Assembly (NCBI RefSeq): GCF_000316625.1
Contig: NC_019676.1
Coordinates: forward strand, 5,846,501-5,910,500
DNA length: 64,000 nucleotides
Direction of reading: 5' to 3'
Source of the DNA: Nostoc sp. PCC 7107
Lineage (GTDB): Bacteria; Cyanobacteriota; Cyanobacteriia; Cyanobacteriales; Nostocaceae
Position numbers and translations under genes: made by a program. Shown piece after piece: positions 1 to 9,466 of the stretch. Within the stretch, counting starts at the first letter, position 1. Each line of letters begins with the position of its first letter. Below the pieces are notes generated by a model. The model was not told the DNA's origin. It made no database searches and saw nothing but the letters and a program-made list of their open reading frames with translations.

Positions 1-152
1 TGAGCAGCTAATTCTAATGGAGTCATACCCCACTTATCATCAGTCGATTCGAGATCCATACCTGAGTTTACTATTAGTTCAATCTTTTGAGTATCATCGG
101 ACTCTATCAATTGATGCAGCGTAATATACTTTCGTTCTGGAAAATTGGACAA
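1..152 (-). CDS. Ankyrin-repeat protein, N-terminal part (runs off the left edge)
   Basis: The minus strand reads open from a TTG at 152 to the window edge, giving a short N-terminus and then a typical ankyrin unit (IELIVNSGMDLES, then GMTPLELAA). A purine-rich AGAGGA lies about eight bases before the TTG, and no ATG is available upstream before a stop. Ankyrin repeats mediate protein-protein contacts; the partner and role cannot be told from this fragment. The gene runs in the same direction as fcl, which lies upstream of it, and the two are separated by a terminator hairpin. The start codon is inferred, and the family call rests on about one repeat. Confidence 0.55.
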   Translation of the reverse strand, partial: MSNFPERKYITLHQLIESDDTQKIELIVNSGMDLESTDDKWGMTPLELAA

Positions 153-182
153 CTGGGATTTCCTCTCACATAAATTATGAAA

Positions 183-219
183 TAAAATACCCGACTTTTC
201 AAAAAAGCCGGGTATTTGA
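183..219 (-). terminator. Hairpin terminator after fcl
   Basis: AAATACCCG (185-193) pairs with CGGGTATTT (209-217), and an inner CTTTT/AAAAG extends the stem. It lies about 30 bases after the fcl stop codon and before the ankyrin gene, so it probably ends the gmd-fcl transcript. Confidence 0.7.
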
Positions 220-248
220 ACTTCTGCATTACAACGTCTATAAATATC

Positions 249-1193
249 CTATGCAGCGTTTTGACGATACCAATCAATGGTATTTTTCAGCCCTTCCCTA
301 AAGCCAACTTGTGCAGTAAAGCCAAAAGCTTCCTTGGCGCGTTCTGTATCTAAACATCTGCGGGGTTGACCATTGGGTTTGTCAGTTTCCCAAACAATTT
401 CGCCGTCAAATTCCATCAATTCGCAAATCAGGGTAATCAAATCACGGATGGTAATTTCATAACCAGTACCTAAGTTCACTGGTTCCGATTCATTGTAAAA
501 TTGAGTCCCCATGACAATTCCCCGCGCTGCATCTTCAGAATAGAGAAACTCGCGGGTAGGACTACCATCACCCCAAACCGGAAGTTGTTTATCTCCGTTA
601 ATTTGGGCTTCGTGAACTTTGCGAATTAAGGCGGGAATTACGTGAGAACTTCTGGGGTCAAAGTTATCTTCTGGCCCGTATAAGTTTACAGGTAGAAGAT
701 AAATCCCATTGAATCCGTATTGCTGACGGTAAGATTGCAACTGAACCAACAGCGCCTTCTTCGCCACACCGTAGGGTGCGTTAGTTTCTTCTGGGTAGCC
801 ATTCCAAAGGTCATCTTCTTTAAATGGCACTGGTGTAAATTTAGGGTATGCACAGATTGTACCCACACAAACGAATTTTTCTACTCCAGCTTGATGGGCA
901 GCATGAATTAGCTGGGTTCCCATAATTAAGTTGTCGTAGAATAACTCTGCTGGCTTTTCGCGGTTGAGACCAATCCCACCGACGTGAGCCGCTAGGTGGA
1001 TAATGATATCTTGTTGGTCAACTGCACGTTGACAGTTTTCCCAAATACGGATATCATATTCACGCGATCGCGGTACTGTAATTTTCGCATTATCAGCCCC
1101 AGCCTTACACAGCTGATCTATTACCTGGCGACCGAGGAATCCCGCCCCACCTGTGACGAGAATCCTTTTGTTTTTGAGTTCTAAGGCGGTCAT
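249..1193 (-). CDS. fcl: GDP-L-fucose synthase
   Basis: A 314-residue short-chain (extended SDR) enzyme. It would convert GDP-4-keto-6-deoxymannose to GDP-L-fucose by epimerisation at C3/C5 and NADPH reduction. The N-terminal Rossmann motif GGAGFLG (about residues 15-21), the YGVAKK catalytic Tyr-Lys segment (near residue 141) and the [10 protein letters not shown] stretch are characteristic of the family, and the length is normal. The ATG follows GAGGAT at a suitable distance. It lies 23 bp downstream of gmd, the preceding enzyme of the same pathway, so the two are almost certainly one operon supplying fucose for cell-surface polysaccharide. Confidence 0.95.
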   Translation of the reverse strand: MTALELKNKRILVTGGAGFLGRQVIDQLCKAGADNAKITVPRSREYDIRIWENCQRAVDQQDIIIHLAAHVGGIGLNREKPAELFYDNLIMGTQLIHAAHQAGVEKFVCVGTICAYPKFTPVPFKEDDLWNGYPEETNAPYGVAKKALLVQLQSYRQQYGFNGIYLLPVNLYGPEDNFDPRSSHVIPALIRKVHEAQINGDKQLPVWGDGSPTREFLYSEDAARGIVMGTQFYNESEPVNLGTGYEITIRDLITLICELMEFDGEIVWETDKPNGQPRRCLDTERAKEAFGFTAQVGFREGLKNTIDWYRQNAA

Positions 1194-1216
1194 ATTTTTA
1201 TCCTCAGAGGTGTAAA

Positions 1217-2296
1217 TCAGAAGTGTAGAGCGCCCAATTCTTGACGAATAGTAGCAATATCTACAGGCATTGATGAACCATTGCCATTGGGTGAAGTGTG
1301 ACCCAATGCTTGTAAATCTGCTTCCACCATGAGGGAGACTAATCCTTCAAAGGTAACTGAAGGTTCCCAACCTAACTTTTGTTTTGCCTTAGTAGGATCA
1401 CCAATCAATAAGTCTACTTCGGCGGGACGCAGGTAGCGATCGTCAAACTCTATGTAATCTTGCCAATTAAGATTTACGTAACCAAACGCCAACTCCAAAA
1501 ATTCTTTTACTGAGTGGGTTTCACCAGTAGCAATTACGTAATCATCTGGCTGGTCTTTTTGTAACATCAACCACATGGCTCGGACGTAATCTTTTGCGTA
1601 ACCCCAATCTCGTTTAGCATCGAGATTACCCATGTACAGATTTTTCTGTTTACCAGCAACAATTCTCGCTACTGCTCTGGTAATTTTGCGGGTAACAAAA
1701 GTTTCTCCACGGCGTGGAGACTCGTGGTTAAACAAAATACCGTTACAAGCAAACAAATTGTAAGATTCGCGGTAATTTACTGTTTGCCAGTGAGCGTAAA
1801 CTTTTGCACAAGCGTAAGGACTGCGAGGATAGAATGGCGTTGTTTCGCTTTGCGGTACTGCTTGGACTAAACCATACATTTCGGAAGAACCAGCTTGATA
1901 GAACCGGACTTCAGTACCAGTGCGTTGCTGATAATCTCGAATAGCTTCTAATAGACGCAGTGTACCCATACCCACTGCATCAACTGTATACTCTGGTGAA
2001 TCAAAGCTCACCCTAACATGAGATTGCGCTCCCAAATTGTATATTTCGGTTGGTTGAACTTCTTCTAAAATTCGTCGCAGCGTTGTACCATCTGTCAAGT
2101 CACCGTAGTGAAGCAATAACCGCACACCATCTTTATGGGGGTCTTCGTAGATATGATCAATGCGGTCTGTATTGAAGGTAGAAGTCCGACGAATAATTCC
2201 ATGAACTTCGTAACCTTGCTCTAACAAAAACTCACTTAGATATGAACCATCTTGACCAGTAATACCAGTAATCAACGCTCGCTTAGTTTGCACCAT
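1217..2296 (-). CDS. gmd: GDP-mannose 4,6-dehydratase
   Basis: A 359-residue extended SDR enzyme that makes GDP-4-keto-6-deoxy-D-mannose from GDP-mannose. Visible hallmarks are the NADP-binding [10 protein letters not shown] at the N-terminus, the catalytic YACAKVYAH segment (Tyr-x-x-x-Lys) and [17 protein letters not shown], which is typical of Gmd. I start it at the ATG at 2296 ([11 protein letters not shown]) instead of an in-frame TTG two codons upstream. The C-terminus is slightly longer than in many homologues (linker [22 protein letters not shown]). It is first in an operon with fcl. Confidence 0.95.
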   Translation of the reverse strand: MVQTKRALITGITGQDGSYLSEFLLEQGYEVHGIIRRTSTFNTDRIDHIYEDPHKDGVRLLLHYGDLTDGTTLRRILEEVQPTEIYNLGAQSHVRVSFDSPEYTVDAVGMGTLRLLEAIRDYQQRTGTEVRFYQAGSSEMYGLVQAVPQSETTPFYPRSPYACAKVYAHWQTVNYRESYNLFACNGILFNHESPRRGETFVTRKITRAVARIVAGKQKNLYMGNLDAKRDWGYAKDYVRAMWLMLQKDQPDDYVIATGETHSVKEFLELAFGYVNLNWQDYIEFDDRYLRPAEVDLLIGDPTKAKQKLGWEPSVTFEGLVSLMVEADLQALGHTSPNGNGSSMPVDIATIRQELGALHF

Positions 2297-2689
2297 GCTC
2301 AATTATCCCTTGTGATTTTTGATCTGTATAGTTCCAGTCCAATTGATACAACCTAGCAGCTAATGGCTAAATTGCCTAATGGGAAACTTACGGGTCTTAA
2401 TTGATAGCAGAATTTTGCTGTAAACAAATATACTTAATTAAGAATTATTTAACAAGTCAATTTTGAGTAGATTAACTCATTAATGAGAAAGAATTTTTAA
2501 TATGTTGTGTAAATTTTACCAAAACTTTATATAATCTTGATTTTTGTTAAGTCTAAATCAATTGAAGATTTGAGGTATTTATTTATTAGGTTTTTGGCAT
2601 GGAGACTGAGAAAAACTAAAACTATAAGAATAAATATGGATATTTCAATAGGGGCATTCATTGCCCCTATAATCAATGTTGATTCTTGC

Positions 2690-3448
2690 TCAGTAAGCTC
2701 CGTTATTTTTAGGCATGATGACCACATCAATCGTTTTCAGTATTATCCACAAATCAAGCCAGAAATTCCGAAATTTGACGTAGTGGAGGTCTATTTGAAC
2801 TCTTCTGGGGTAAGGTATGTCATTACGCCCTGAAACCTGCCACAAACCAGTGATTCCTGGACGGATTGTTAATATCTGACCTATGTGATTACCGTATTTT
2901 GGTAATTCTTCTGCAACTAGGGGGCGCGGCCCGACGACGCTCATGTCTCCTTTTAAAACATTCCAAAACTGGGGAAATTCGTCCAAGCTAGTAATACGGA
3001 GAAATCTACCAATTGTGGTAATTCTGGGGTCATGTTTCAGCTTAAAACTGCTTTCAAATTCTTGACGCAACTGGGGCGATGTTTCCATCATTTGCACGAG
3101 TATTTCATCTGCATTGCTCACCATTGTGCGGAATTTAATACAATTGAAGCGTTTGTAGTTTTTACCTACCCGTTCTTGGACATAAAAAATTGGGCCTTCT
3201 GAGCTTAATGCAATCAGCAAGGTCAAAATTAAGTAAAGGGGAAAAAACAAAATCAGTACTGAGAGCGAAAACCCGATGTCGAATAGTCGCTTAACAAACT
3301 CTCCGTTTAAAGCCTGAACAGACAAACCCTTGGATTTTACCTTGGGTGTCTTGGTTTTTTTACTACGTTTTAAGAAAGTACGCGTAGACGAGCTAGCGTC
3401 TTGCCGTAGGCTTCGCTTGCCGGAGAGGAGTGAGCTCTGGGCAGTCAT
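2690..3448 (-). CDS. Polyprenyl-phosphate sugar-1-phosphate transferase (exopolysaccharide initiation)
   Basis: About 252 residues of the bacterial sugar transferase family (WbaP/WcaJ C-terminal domain), which loads the first sugar phosphate onto undecaprenyl phosphate at the inner membrane. Seen: the KRLFDIGFSLSVLILFF membrane segment, then RVGKNYKRFNCIKFRTM, the TSLDEFPQFWNVLKGDMS core and VGPRP. It is the short form lacking the N-terminal multi-spanning domain. I choose the ATG at 3448, preceded by AAGGAG; an ATG one codon earlier is also possible. Residues about 10-20 (SGKRSLRQDASSS) are encoded by a copy of a dispersed GCCGTAGGC-type repeat, so the N-terminus looks locally expanded. Neighbouring gmd/fcl and a glycosyltransferase fit polysaccharide assembly. 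Confidence 0.85.
   Translation of the reverse strand: MTAQSSLLSGKRSLRQDASSSTRTFLKRSKKTKTPKVKSKGLSVQALNGEFVKRLFDIGFSLSVLILFFPLYLILTLLIALSSEGPIFYVQERVGKNYKRFNCIKFRTMVSNADEILVQMMETSPQLRQEFESSFKLKHDPRITTIGRFLRITSLDEFPQFWNVLKGDMSVVGPRPLVAEELPKYGNHIGQILTIRPGITGLWQVSGRNDIPYPRRVQIDLHYVKFRNFWLDLWIILKTIDVVIMPKNNGAY
3375..3426. repeat. Dispersed repeat copy inside the sugar transferase gene
   Basis: The stretch around 3385-3425 contains GCCGTAGGCTTCGC with flanking inverted complementarity. Related cores occur at 42525-42552 (GCCGTAGGCATCGC), 45830-45850 (inverted) and, diverged, at 43941-43966. Here it sits in frame in the N-terminal coding region, before the conserved domain. Confidence 0.6.
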
Positions 3449-3540
3449 CATACTCCTTAATAATCCACACCACACATAGTCCCAATCTTAAAGCCAAAAT
3501 GAGGTGCTTCTGGAGGGAAGTTCCAAAAGCATACACAATT

Positions 3541-4812
3541 TCAGTACACAAATTTCGACCATTTTTCTAAGTATGGTCTGCTTTGGTGGCACTTGTTGAG
3601 AAAATCTAGATAACGTTGTGCAAAAACTTGCGGTGAAAACTGGGCAACGTGCGATCGCAAATACTCAGGATTGATGGCATTGCGATACATTTCAAATTTT
3701 TCCACTGCCTCTGTCAAGGCTGCTACTGTTTGCTCTGGAAAAAATATACCAGTTCCTTGTTCTTTGTGCGATCGCACATCTCGCACAGTTTCTAAAGCAC
3801 CCCCAGCCCCATAAGCAATTACTGGCGTACCGCAAGCTTGTGCTTCTACTAAGGCAATGCCAAAATCTTCACAAGCTGCATACACAAATGCCCTGGCCTG
3901 CGCCATATATTTTTTTACTACATCATCAGGCTGCCAACCCAGTATTTTAATGTTAGAGTTGGCTATTTGGCGAATTTTTTCCATTTCTGAACCTGTACCA
4001 ATTATGACCAATGGTAACTGCAATTTATTGAAAGCTTGGACAATTAAAGATACTTGCTTATAGCTAACTAAACGGGAAACAGTCAAGTAAAAATTTTCTT
4101 TTTGGAGAAAAAGCGGAAAAGCTTCTACATTAACTGGTGGATAAATAACTGCGGCTTCTCGTCGATAGCAACGCCAAATTCTTCTCGCTGTGTGCTGGGA
4201 ATTGGCAATAAAGTAATCAACGCGATTGGCACTTAAGACATCCCACTGGCGTAGCTGATGTAGTAGATACTTTGTTAGCCACCCTGGTAAACCACTACCT
4301 AGTTTACTTTGCTGGAGATAATCAAAAGTCAAGTCCCAGGCATAACGCATGGGACTGTGACAGTAGCAAATATGCAGCTGGTCAGGGGTAGTTATAACTC
4401 CTTTAGCTACAGCATGAGAAGAAGATAAAATTACGTCATATTGACGCAAATCCAGTTGTTCAATCGCCAAGGGTAGCAAAGGCAAATATTTTTGCACTCC
4501 ATTCCTCGCAAAAGGAAAGTTTTGTAAAAAGGTCGTACCAATTTGACGTTTGTACAAGTAACTTTCAGGATTACTGGATTCAAAGTCAATTAGGGCATAT
4601 AAATCAGCATCAACGTGATTCAGAATCTCTTGTACAACTAGTTCTGAACCACCGGTGGCTTTAGGTGTTAACCACTCATGAACCAAAGCATATTTCAAAG
4701 GCACAGTTAACTTGAGTAGGTGAAAAATATAGTCAGACAAATTGTGAGTAAGCGCCCCAGATTGAACTTCTGACGGAATTCCAGCAAAAGTGGTTCCAGA
4801 GGGATGCAGCAA
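3541..4812 (-). CDS. Glycosyltransferase family 1/4 protein
   Basis: Up to 423 residues with a GT-B fold. Seen: the N-terminal ALVHEWLTPKATGGSE nucleotide-sugar glycosyltransferase start, the YCHSPMRYAWD motif, and the C-terminal donor-binding segment EDFGIALVEAQACGTPVIAYGAGG. It probably adds a hexose to a lipid-linked polysaccharide precursor; donor and acceptor are not known. The first 36 residues do not resemble the family, so a GTG at 4704 (VPLKYALVHEWL) is a credible alternative start giving about 387 residues. It runs in the same direction as the sugar transferase just downstream. Confidence 0.85.
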   Translation of the reverse strand: MLHPSGTTFAGIPSEVQSGALTHNLSDYIFHLLKLTVPLKYALVHEWLTPKATGGSELVVQEILNHVDADLYALIDFESSNPESYLYKRQIGTTFLQNFPFARNGVQKYLPLLPLAIEQLDLRQYDVILSSSHAVAKGVITTPDQLHICYCHSPMRYAWDLTFDYLQQSKLGSGLPGWLTKYLLHQLRQWDVLSANRVDYFIANSQHTARRIWRCYRREAAVIYPPVNVEAFPLFLQKENFYLTVSRLVSYKQVSLIVQAFNKLQLPLVIIGTGSEMEKIRQIANSNIKILGWQPDDVVKKYMAQARAFVYAACEDFGIALVEAQACGTPVIAYGAGGALETVRDVRSHKEQGTGIFFPEQTVAALTEAVEKFEMYRNAINPEYLRSHVAQFSPQVFAQRYLDFLNKCHQSRPYLEKWSKFVY

Positions 4813-4859
4813 CCTGATAACCTCAAGTTGGGGCTAGGGACTAAATAAAGTCAAAAATC

Positions 4860-4912
4860 AAAAGTAAAAAAGTAAAAGACTCTTTTGTTTTAACTTTTGC
4901 CTTTTTACTTTT
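4860..4912. other. A/T-rich inverted repeat between divergent genes
   Basis: AAAAGTAAAAAAG (from 4860) is complementary to CTTTTTACTTTT (from 4900), with short AGTAAA/CTTTT tandem units around it. It lies between the glycosyltransferase and the divergent epimerase gene and may be a repeat-derived cruciform. No function is shown. Confidence 0.4.
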
Positions 4913-4964
4913 AACTTCCTAACCTCTAGCCTCTCTATTAGCAACTGGTATAAAAGGGGAACTT

Positions 4965-5897
4965 ATGCGAATTTTAATCATGGGTGGCACTAGGTTCATT
5001 GGTGTTTACCTAACTCAAATATTGTTGGAACAAGGGCATGAGGTGGTACTGTTCAATCGTGGTAATCGTTCTGTACCGTCAGGAGTAGGACAAATTATAG
5101 GCGATCGCACGGATGCAGCACAGCTGAAAGAAAAATTATCACAAGAAAATTTTGACATCATTTTTGACAATAATGGTCGAGAACTCAGTGATACTCAGCC
5201 ATTGGCAGAAATTTTCCAAGGTAGAGTGCAGCAGTTTATTTACATGAGTTCGGCGGGGGTATATCTCAAATCTGACCAGTTACCTCATGTTGAAGGGGAT
5301 GCGGTAGACCCTAAGAGTCGTCATAAGGGTAAACATGAAACAGAAGCCTACCTGGCGGAAAAAGGCTTACCTTTTACTTCAATTCGCCCAACGTATATTT
5401 ACGGGCCGAGTAACTACAACGAATTAGAAGGCTGGTTTTTTGATAGAGTTGTGCGCGATCGCCCAATTCCTATTCCAGGTAATGGATTACACATCACCCA
5501 GTTGGGTCATGTGCAAGATTTAGCAACTGCTATGTCTTTGGTGATTGGCAATCAAAAAGCGATTGGGCAGATTTATAATATTTCTGGCGATCGCTTTGTG
5601 ACTTTCGACGGTTTAGCCCGTGCTTGTGCTGTAGCAGCTGGCAAATCACCAGATGCAATTAAAATAGTTCACTACGACCCGAAAAAGTTTGATTTCGGCA
5701 AACGCAAAGCTTTCCCGATGCGCGTTCAGCATTTTTTCGCATCAGTACAAAAAGCGCAAACAGAATTAAATTGGCAGCCGGAGTATGATTTAATTTCTGG
5801 GCTAACAGATTCCTTGAACAATGATTTTTTAGCTAGTGGACGAGATAAGAAAGAAGTTGACTTTTCTGTAGATGAAGAAATTTTACAAACTGCTTGA
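4965..5897 (+). CDS. NAD-dependent epimerase/dehydratase family protein (CSP41-like)
   Basis: 310 residues with an N-terminal nucleotide-binding motif MGGTRFIGVYL and a YMSSAGVYLKSD segment where the family has its Ser/Tyr region. The overall pattern (HKGKHETEAYL, RPTYIYGP, LGHVQDLATAM) resembles the atypical SDRs related to chloroplast CSP41, which in plants bind RNA and ribosomes; cyanobacterial members are poorly defined biochemically. A GGGGAA precedes the ATG. It is transcribed away from the glycosyltransferase. The fold is sure; whether it acts on a nucleotide sugar or on RNA cannot be decided here. Confidence 0.8.
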   Translation: MRILIMGGTRFIGVYLTQILLEQGHEVVLFNRGNRSVPSGVGQIIGDRTDAAQLKEKLSQENFDIIFDNNGRELSDTQPLAEIFQGRVQQFIYMSSAGVYLKSDQLPHVEGDAVDPKSRHKGKHETEAYLAEKGLPFTSIRPTYIYGPSNYNELEGWFFDRVVRDRPIPIPGNGLHITQLGHVQDLATAMSLVIGNQKAIGQIYNISGDRFVTFDGLARACAVAAGKSPDAIKIVHYDPKKFDFGKRKAFPMRVQHFFASVQKAQTELNWQPEYDLISGLTDSLNNDFLASGRDKKEVDFSVDEEILQTA

Positions 5898-5901
5898 CAA
5901 A

Positions 5902-5926
5902 GTGCTAAGTGCTGAGTGCTGAGTAA
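5902..5926. repeat. Heptanucleotide tandem repeat (GTGCTGA type)
   Basis: Units GTGCTAA, GTGCTGA, GTGCTGA, GTAAGG stand in tandem just after the stop codon of the epimerase gene. The same 7-mer family occurs at 18620-18669 and 20477-20506. Confidence 0.75.
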
Positions 5927-5935
5927 GGTAAATTT

Positions 5936-6682
5936 TTATAGCTGATTTGGATCAATACCCAGTTCTTGTAGCTTGGCAGCTAGTATTTCAACTTTTGCAG
6001 CTAATATTTCAACTTGTTGGTTTTCCTGCTCTACAGGAGTAGGAATCCAATTTCCATCTGCATCATACCAACGTAACCAAAATCGCTCAATTCCTTGGTA
6101 AGTTCCTTGCCAAAGTCCTAATCCCAGTTGCAAAGTTGGCATCCAAATTCTTGGTTTAGTTAAATTTATTTCACTGTAGCGGTCTGCAACTAAGTGGAAA
6201 GCCTGTAATTTATCAGTGTAACGGTCAAAGACAATATAGTAAGGAACCCGCAAAATCTGTTCGTAAACTTCCCATTTCGTAGGCGGTTGGTTAACTTCTC
6301 TAAGAGTTTGTCCCAAATCTTCTTTTTCTGTTCCTGGAGACAGCAACTCTACCACAACAAAAGGGGCGACACCTTCTTGCCAAATCACATAACTTAAACG
6401 TAAATCTTTTTGTTCATAGAGGCGAGAAACACCTACAACCGCAAACCAATCTGGGCGCTTGTACCATAATGGATGCTGAGTGTCATAGTAGAGGTTTAAG
6501 TCACTAGCTGTAAATACCTCGTTTGCTTGATAATTTGGTGGAAAAAACGTTTCGCGCAGCAGTTGGGGTTGAAAAATGTGGAATTCGTCAGGCAAGCCAG
6601 GTTCCTTTGGATCTTCACTCTTAAGATCATACATTGTAGGGAGAGTTTCTTTTGCTGGGCGAGGCGGTTCTGTTTGATACAT
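5936..6682 (-). CDS. Uma2 family (DUF820) putative restriction-endonuclease-fold protein
   Basis: 248 residues. The family carries a PD-(D/E)xK-like nuclease core and is greatly expanded in cyanobacteria; its cellular role is unknown. Seen: RPDWFAVVGVS, then VVELLSPGTEKEDLG, which carries the putative catalytic Glu, and YYIVFDRYTDKLQAF. The C-terminus has an added heptad-like tail with two copies of VEILAAK, encoded by a 21-bp tandem duplication near 5972-6015, which could form a short coiled coil. It is longer than the other Uma2 proteins of the window (188-205 residues), mainly through extensions at both ends. Confidence 0.85.
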   Translation of the reverse strand: MYQTEPPRPAKETLPTMYDLKSEDPKEPGLPDEFHIFQPQLLRETFFPPNYQANEVFTASDLNLYYDTQHPLWYKRPDWFAVVGVSRLYEQKDLRLSYVIWQEGVAPFVVVELLSPGTEKEDLGQTLREVNQPPTKWEVYEQILRVPYYIVFDRYTDKLQAFHLVADRYSEINLTKPRIWMPTLQLGLGLWQGTYQGIERFWLRWYDADGNWIPTPVEQENQQVEILAAKVEILAAKLQELGIDPNQL

Positions 6683-6779
6683 AACTACTCAGGGGATAAA
6701 AATAAATAGAAATTTTATCTAGGGGGTTTATATAAACCTACTTATACAAGTTAAATTATATATCAAATTTTAAGGATAT

Positions 6780-7847
6780 ATGCTAACAGCATTAGTAACT
6801 GGTGGTGCTGGATTTATCGGTGCCAATTTTATTCTTTTGGCTCGAAAAAATGATTGGTTAAACATAATTAATTTAGACAAACTCACTTATGCCAGCAACT
6901 TAGAAAATTTGGCGGAATTAAGAGGCGATCGCAACTATAATTTTGTGCAAGGCGATATTAGTAACATTGAATTAGTTAGTTATTTGTTAAATCAATATAA
7001 ACCTGATGTAATTATCAACTTCGCGGCTGAAAGTCATGTTGATCGGTCTATATTTAGTCCGCAAGTTTTTATTCAAACCAATGTAGTTGGTACATTTAAT
7101 TTACTAGAAGCCAGCCGTTTTTACTGGCAAAAACTATCCCCTCAAAAACAGCAAAATTTTAGATTTTTGCATATCTCTACAGATGAAGTATACGGCTCAC
7201 TTCAAGCTGATGCTGCTGCATTTAAAGAAGATACACCATACACACCTAATAGTCCTTACGCCTCTTCTAAAGCCGCAGCAGATCATTTTGTTCGAGCATA
7301 CTACCACACATATAAATTACCTACTTTAACTACAAATTGCTCAAATAACTATGGAATGCGTCAGTTCCCAGAAAAACTTATTCCTCTAACTATATTAAAT
7401 GCTTTAGATGGTAAGTATTTACCTATATATGGTGACGGGCAAAATATACGAGATTGGCTTTATGTTATCGACCATTGTGAAGCGATATATTTAGTTCTCC
7501 AACAGGGAAAAATTGGTGAAACTTATAATATTGGCGGAATGAATGAACAAACAAATTTAGCCGTTGTAAACAAAATCTGTGGCATACTAGATGAATTAGT
7601 TCCTAAACCAAATTTTTCTTATTCCTCCTTAATTAATTTTGTTCCAGACCGCCCTGGACATGACCGGAGATATGCAATTGATTGTAGTAAAATCAAACAT
7701 GATTTAGGTTGGCAACCCAAAGAAAATTTTGATAGTGGTTTAAGAAAAACAGTGCAATGGTATCTCGATAATTCAGCTTGGGTAAACCAAGTTAGTACCG
7801 GCGCTTACCAAAATTGGTTGAAACAAAACTACGAAAATCGCAAATGA
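6780..7847 (+). CDS. rfbB: dTDP-glucose 4,6-dehydratase
   Basis: 355 residues, extended SDR family, converting dTDP-glucose to dTDP-4-keto-6-deoxyglucose. Seen: [11 protein letters not shown] for NAD binding, the STDEVYGSL motif, [10 protein letters not shown] (catalytic Tyr-x-x-x-Lys) and [18 protein letters not shown], all diagnostic of RmlB. AAGGATAT precedes the ATG. The stop codon overlaps the start of rfbA (ATGA), so translation is probably coupled. rfbC and rfbD are not in the window, so the final dTDP sugar is unknown. Confidence 0.95.
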   Translation: MLTALVTGGAGFIGANFILLARKNDWLNIINLDKLTYASNLENLAELRGDRNYNFVQGDISNIELVSYLLNQYKPDVIINFAAESHVDRSIFSPQVFIQTNVVGTFNLLEASRFYWQKLSPQKQQNFRFLHISTDEVYGSLQADAAAFKEDTPYTPNSPYASSKAAADHFVRAYYHTYKLPTLTTNCSNNYGMRQFPEKLIPLTILNALDGKYLPIYGDGQNIRDWLYVIDHCEAIYLVLQQGKIGETYNIGGMNEQTNLAVVNKICGILDELVPKPNFSYSSLINFVPDRPGHDRRYAIDCSKIKHDLGWQPKENFDSGLRKTVQWYLDNSAWVNQVSTGAYQNWLKQNYENRK

Positions 7848-8758
7848 AAGGAATTATCTTAGCGGGTGGCTTTGGTACTCGTCTTTATCCCATAACCAAT
7901 GTTGTGAGTAAACAACTTATGCCAATTTATGACAAGCCGATGATTTATTATCCCTTGTCTGTATTAATGTTGGCAGGAATCCGCGAAATTTTAATTATTT
8001 CTACACCAAATGATTTGCCATTATTGCAGGAACTTTTAAAGGATGGTAGTCAATGGGGTTTGCAGTTTAGTTATATTGAACAGCCTTATCCTGAAGGTTT
8101 AGCTCATGCTTTTATTTTAGGCAAAGAATTTATTGCGAATCAGCCAGTTTGTTTAATTTTGGGTGACAATTTATTTTATGGTAACGGTTTAAGAGAAGTA
8201 TTACTAAGAGCCGCACAACTAAAAAACGGTGGACTTGTTTTTGGCTATCAAGTAAAAGATCCGCGTCCTTATGGCGTGATTGAATTTGATGCGGATGGTT
8301 GGGTAACAGGAATAGAAGAAAAACCTGCATTACCTAAATCTAAATATGTAATTCCTGGGATTTATTTTTATGATGCTCAAATTGGAGAAATAGCAGCTAA
8401 TCTAAAACCTTCGGCGCGGAATGAGCTAGAAATAACTGATGTGAATACGGCTTATTTAAAGCAGGGAAAATTAAGAGTTGAGCTTTTAGGTAGAGGATAT
8501 GCGTGGTTAGATGCAGGAACGCATGAATCTTTACATCAAGCTGCCAATTTTATTCAAACCTTAGAAGAACGCCAAGGATTAAAAATAGCTTGTATTGAAG
8601 AAATTGCCTACAATCAAGGTTATATAGATGTTCCCCAACTCAAAAAATTAATTGAACCAATGGCTAAAAGTAGCTATGGTCAATATTTAATCTCAATTTT
8701 AGAAGATGATTATCTCATCGCTAGAAAAAGACCACAATGTTTCATTAATTCTCATTAA
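7844..8758 (+). CDS. rfbA: Glucose-1-phosphate thymidylyltransferase
   Basis: 304 residues, joining dTTP and glucose-1-phosphate to dTDP-glucose, the substrate for the preceding gene product. The N-terminal signature [11 protein letters not shown] with [17 protein letters not shown], then LGDNLFYG (metal-binding Asp) and VIEFDADG and EEKP identify RmlA. I place the start at the ATG at 7844, which overlaps the rfbB stop by four bases; an in-frame ATG at 7814 lies inside rfbB and would add ten residues before the conserved MKGIILAGG. Confidence 0.95.
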   Translation: MKGIILAGGFGTRLYPITNVVSKQLMPIYDKPMIYYPLSVLMLAGIREILIISTPNDLPLLQELLKDGSQWGLQFSYIEQPYPEGLAHAFILGKEFIANQPVCLILGDNLFYGNGLREVLLRAAQLKNGGLVFGYQVKDPRPYGVIEFDADGWVTGIEEKPALPKSKYVIPGIYFYDAQIGEIAANLKPSARNELEITDVNTAYLKQGKLRVELLGRGYAWLDAGTHESLHQAANFIQTLEERQGLKIACIEEIAYNQGYIDVPQLKKLIEPMAKSSYGQYLISILEDDYLIARKRPQCFINSH

Positions 8759-8797
8759 AAACTCCGCGTGAACTTAGCGCACCTCTGCATTTAAATT

Positions 8798-9316
8798 TTA
8801 CTCAACAGTATTCACCTTCGGCGGTAAAAGATAAATTAAACCCGATATTAAAGTCAACCCAACAGAAACCCAAAAAGCGATTAATGCAGGAGTTTGCCAT
8901 TCTGTTGATAAAGGTGCAATCAAAAATGCGATCGCCACTATTTGACTTACTGTTTTCAGCTTACCCCAAATATTCGCCCCCGAAATCGTCGCTTGGTTAA
9001 CTCGCCAACCTGCGATCGCTAATTCTCGCGCTAAAATCAAAAATACTCCCCAAGCTGGAACCTTCCCTAATTCAATCAACACCATCAACGGTGCAAGTAC
9101 CAAAAACTTATCGACTAAAGGATCTAAAAACTTACCCAAATCACTAATTTGGTTGAGTTTCCGCGCTAAATATCCATCTAACCAGTCAGTTAACGCCGCC
9201 ACAAGAAAAATTGCCAAACATATCCATCTAGCCTGCTGTGTCGGGTTGTACAAACCATAAAGCAAAAATGGAACACCAAGAAGGCGAGAAAAAGTAATCC
9301 AGTTAGGTAAAGTCAT
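8798..9316 (-). CDS. pgsA: CDP-diacylglycerol--glycerol-3-phosphate 3-phosphatidyltransferase
   Basis: 172 residues with several membrane spans. It makes phosphatidylglycerol phosphate, leading to phosphatidylglycerol, a lipid needed by thylakoid photosystems. The CDP-alcohol phosphotransferase signature DWLDGYLARKLNQISDLGKF followed by LDPLVDK is intact (DG..AR...G...D...D). I start at the ATG at 9316 (MTLPNWITFSR); an upstream ATG at 9337 would add seven residues. It is convergent with rfbA. Confidence 0.92.
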   Translation of the reverse strand: MTLPNWITFSRLLGVPFLLYGLYNPTQQARWICLAIFLVAALTDWLDGYLARKLNQISDLGKFLDPLVDKFLVLAPLMVLIELGKVPAWGVFLILARELAIAGWRVNQATISGANIWGKLKTVSQIVAIAFLIAPLSTEWQTPALIAFWVSVGLTLISGLIYLLPPKVNTVE

Positions 9317-9466
9317 AAATGAATTAGCCTTATACAAAGTCGTAAAGAATAAAGGCTGATTAAGCTTAATTTTTTAAATTTTATACCTTAAATAAGCAAA
9401 CCTTGTAGTTTTAGTCTTAAATTTAAAAGGTACTATGTATTATTTATTTGTTAATATAGCAAATTT

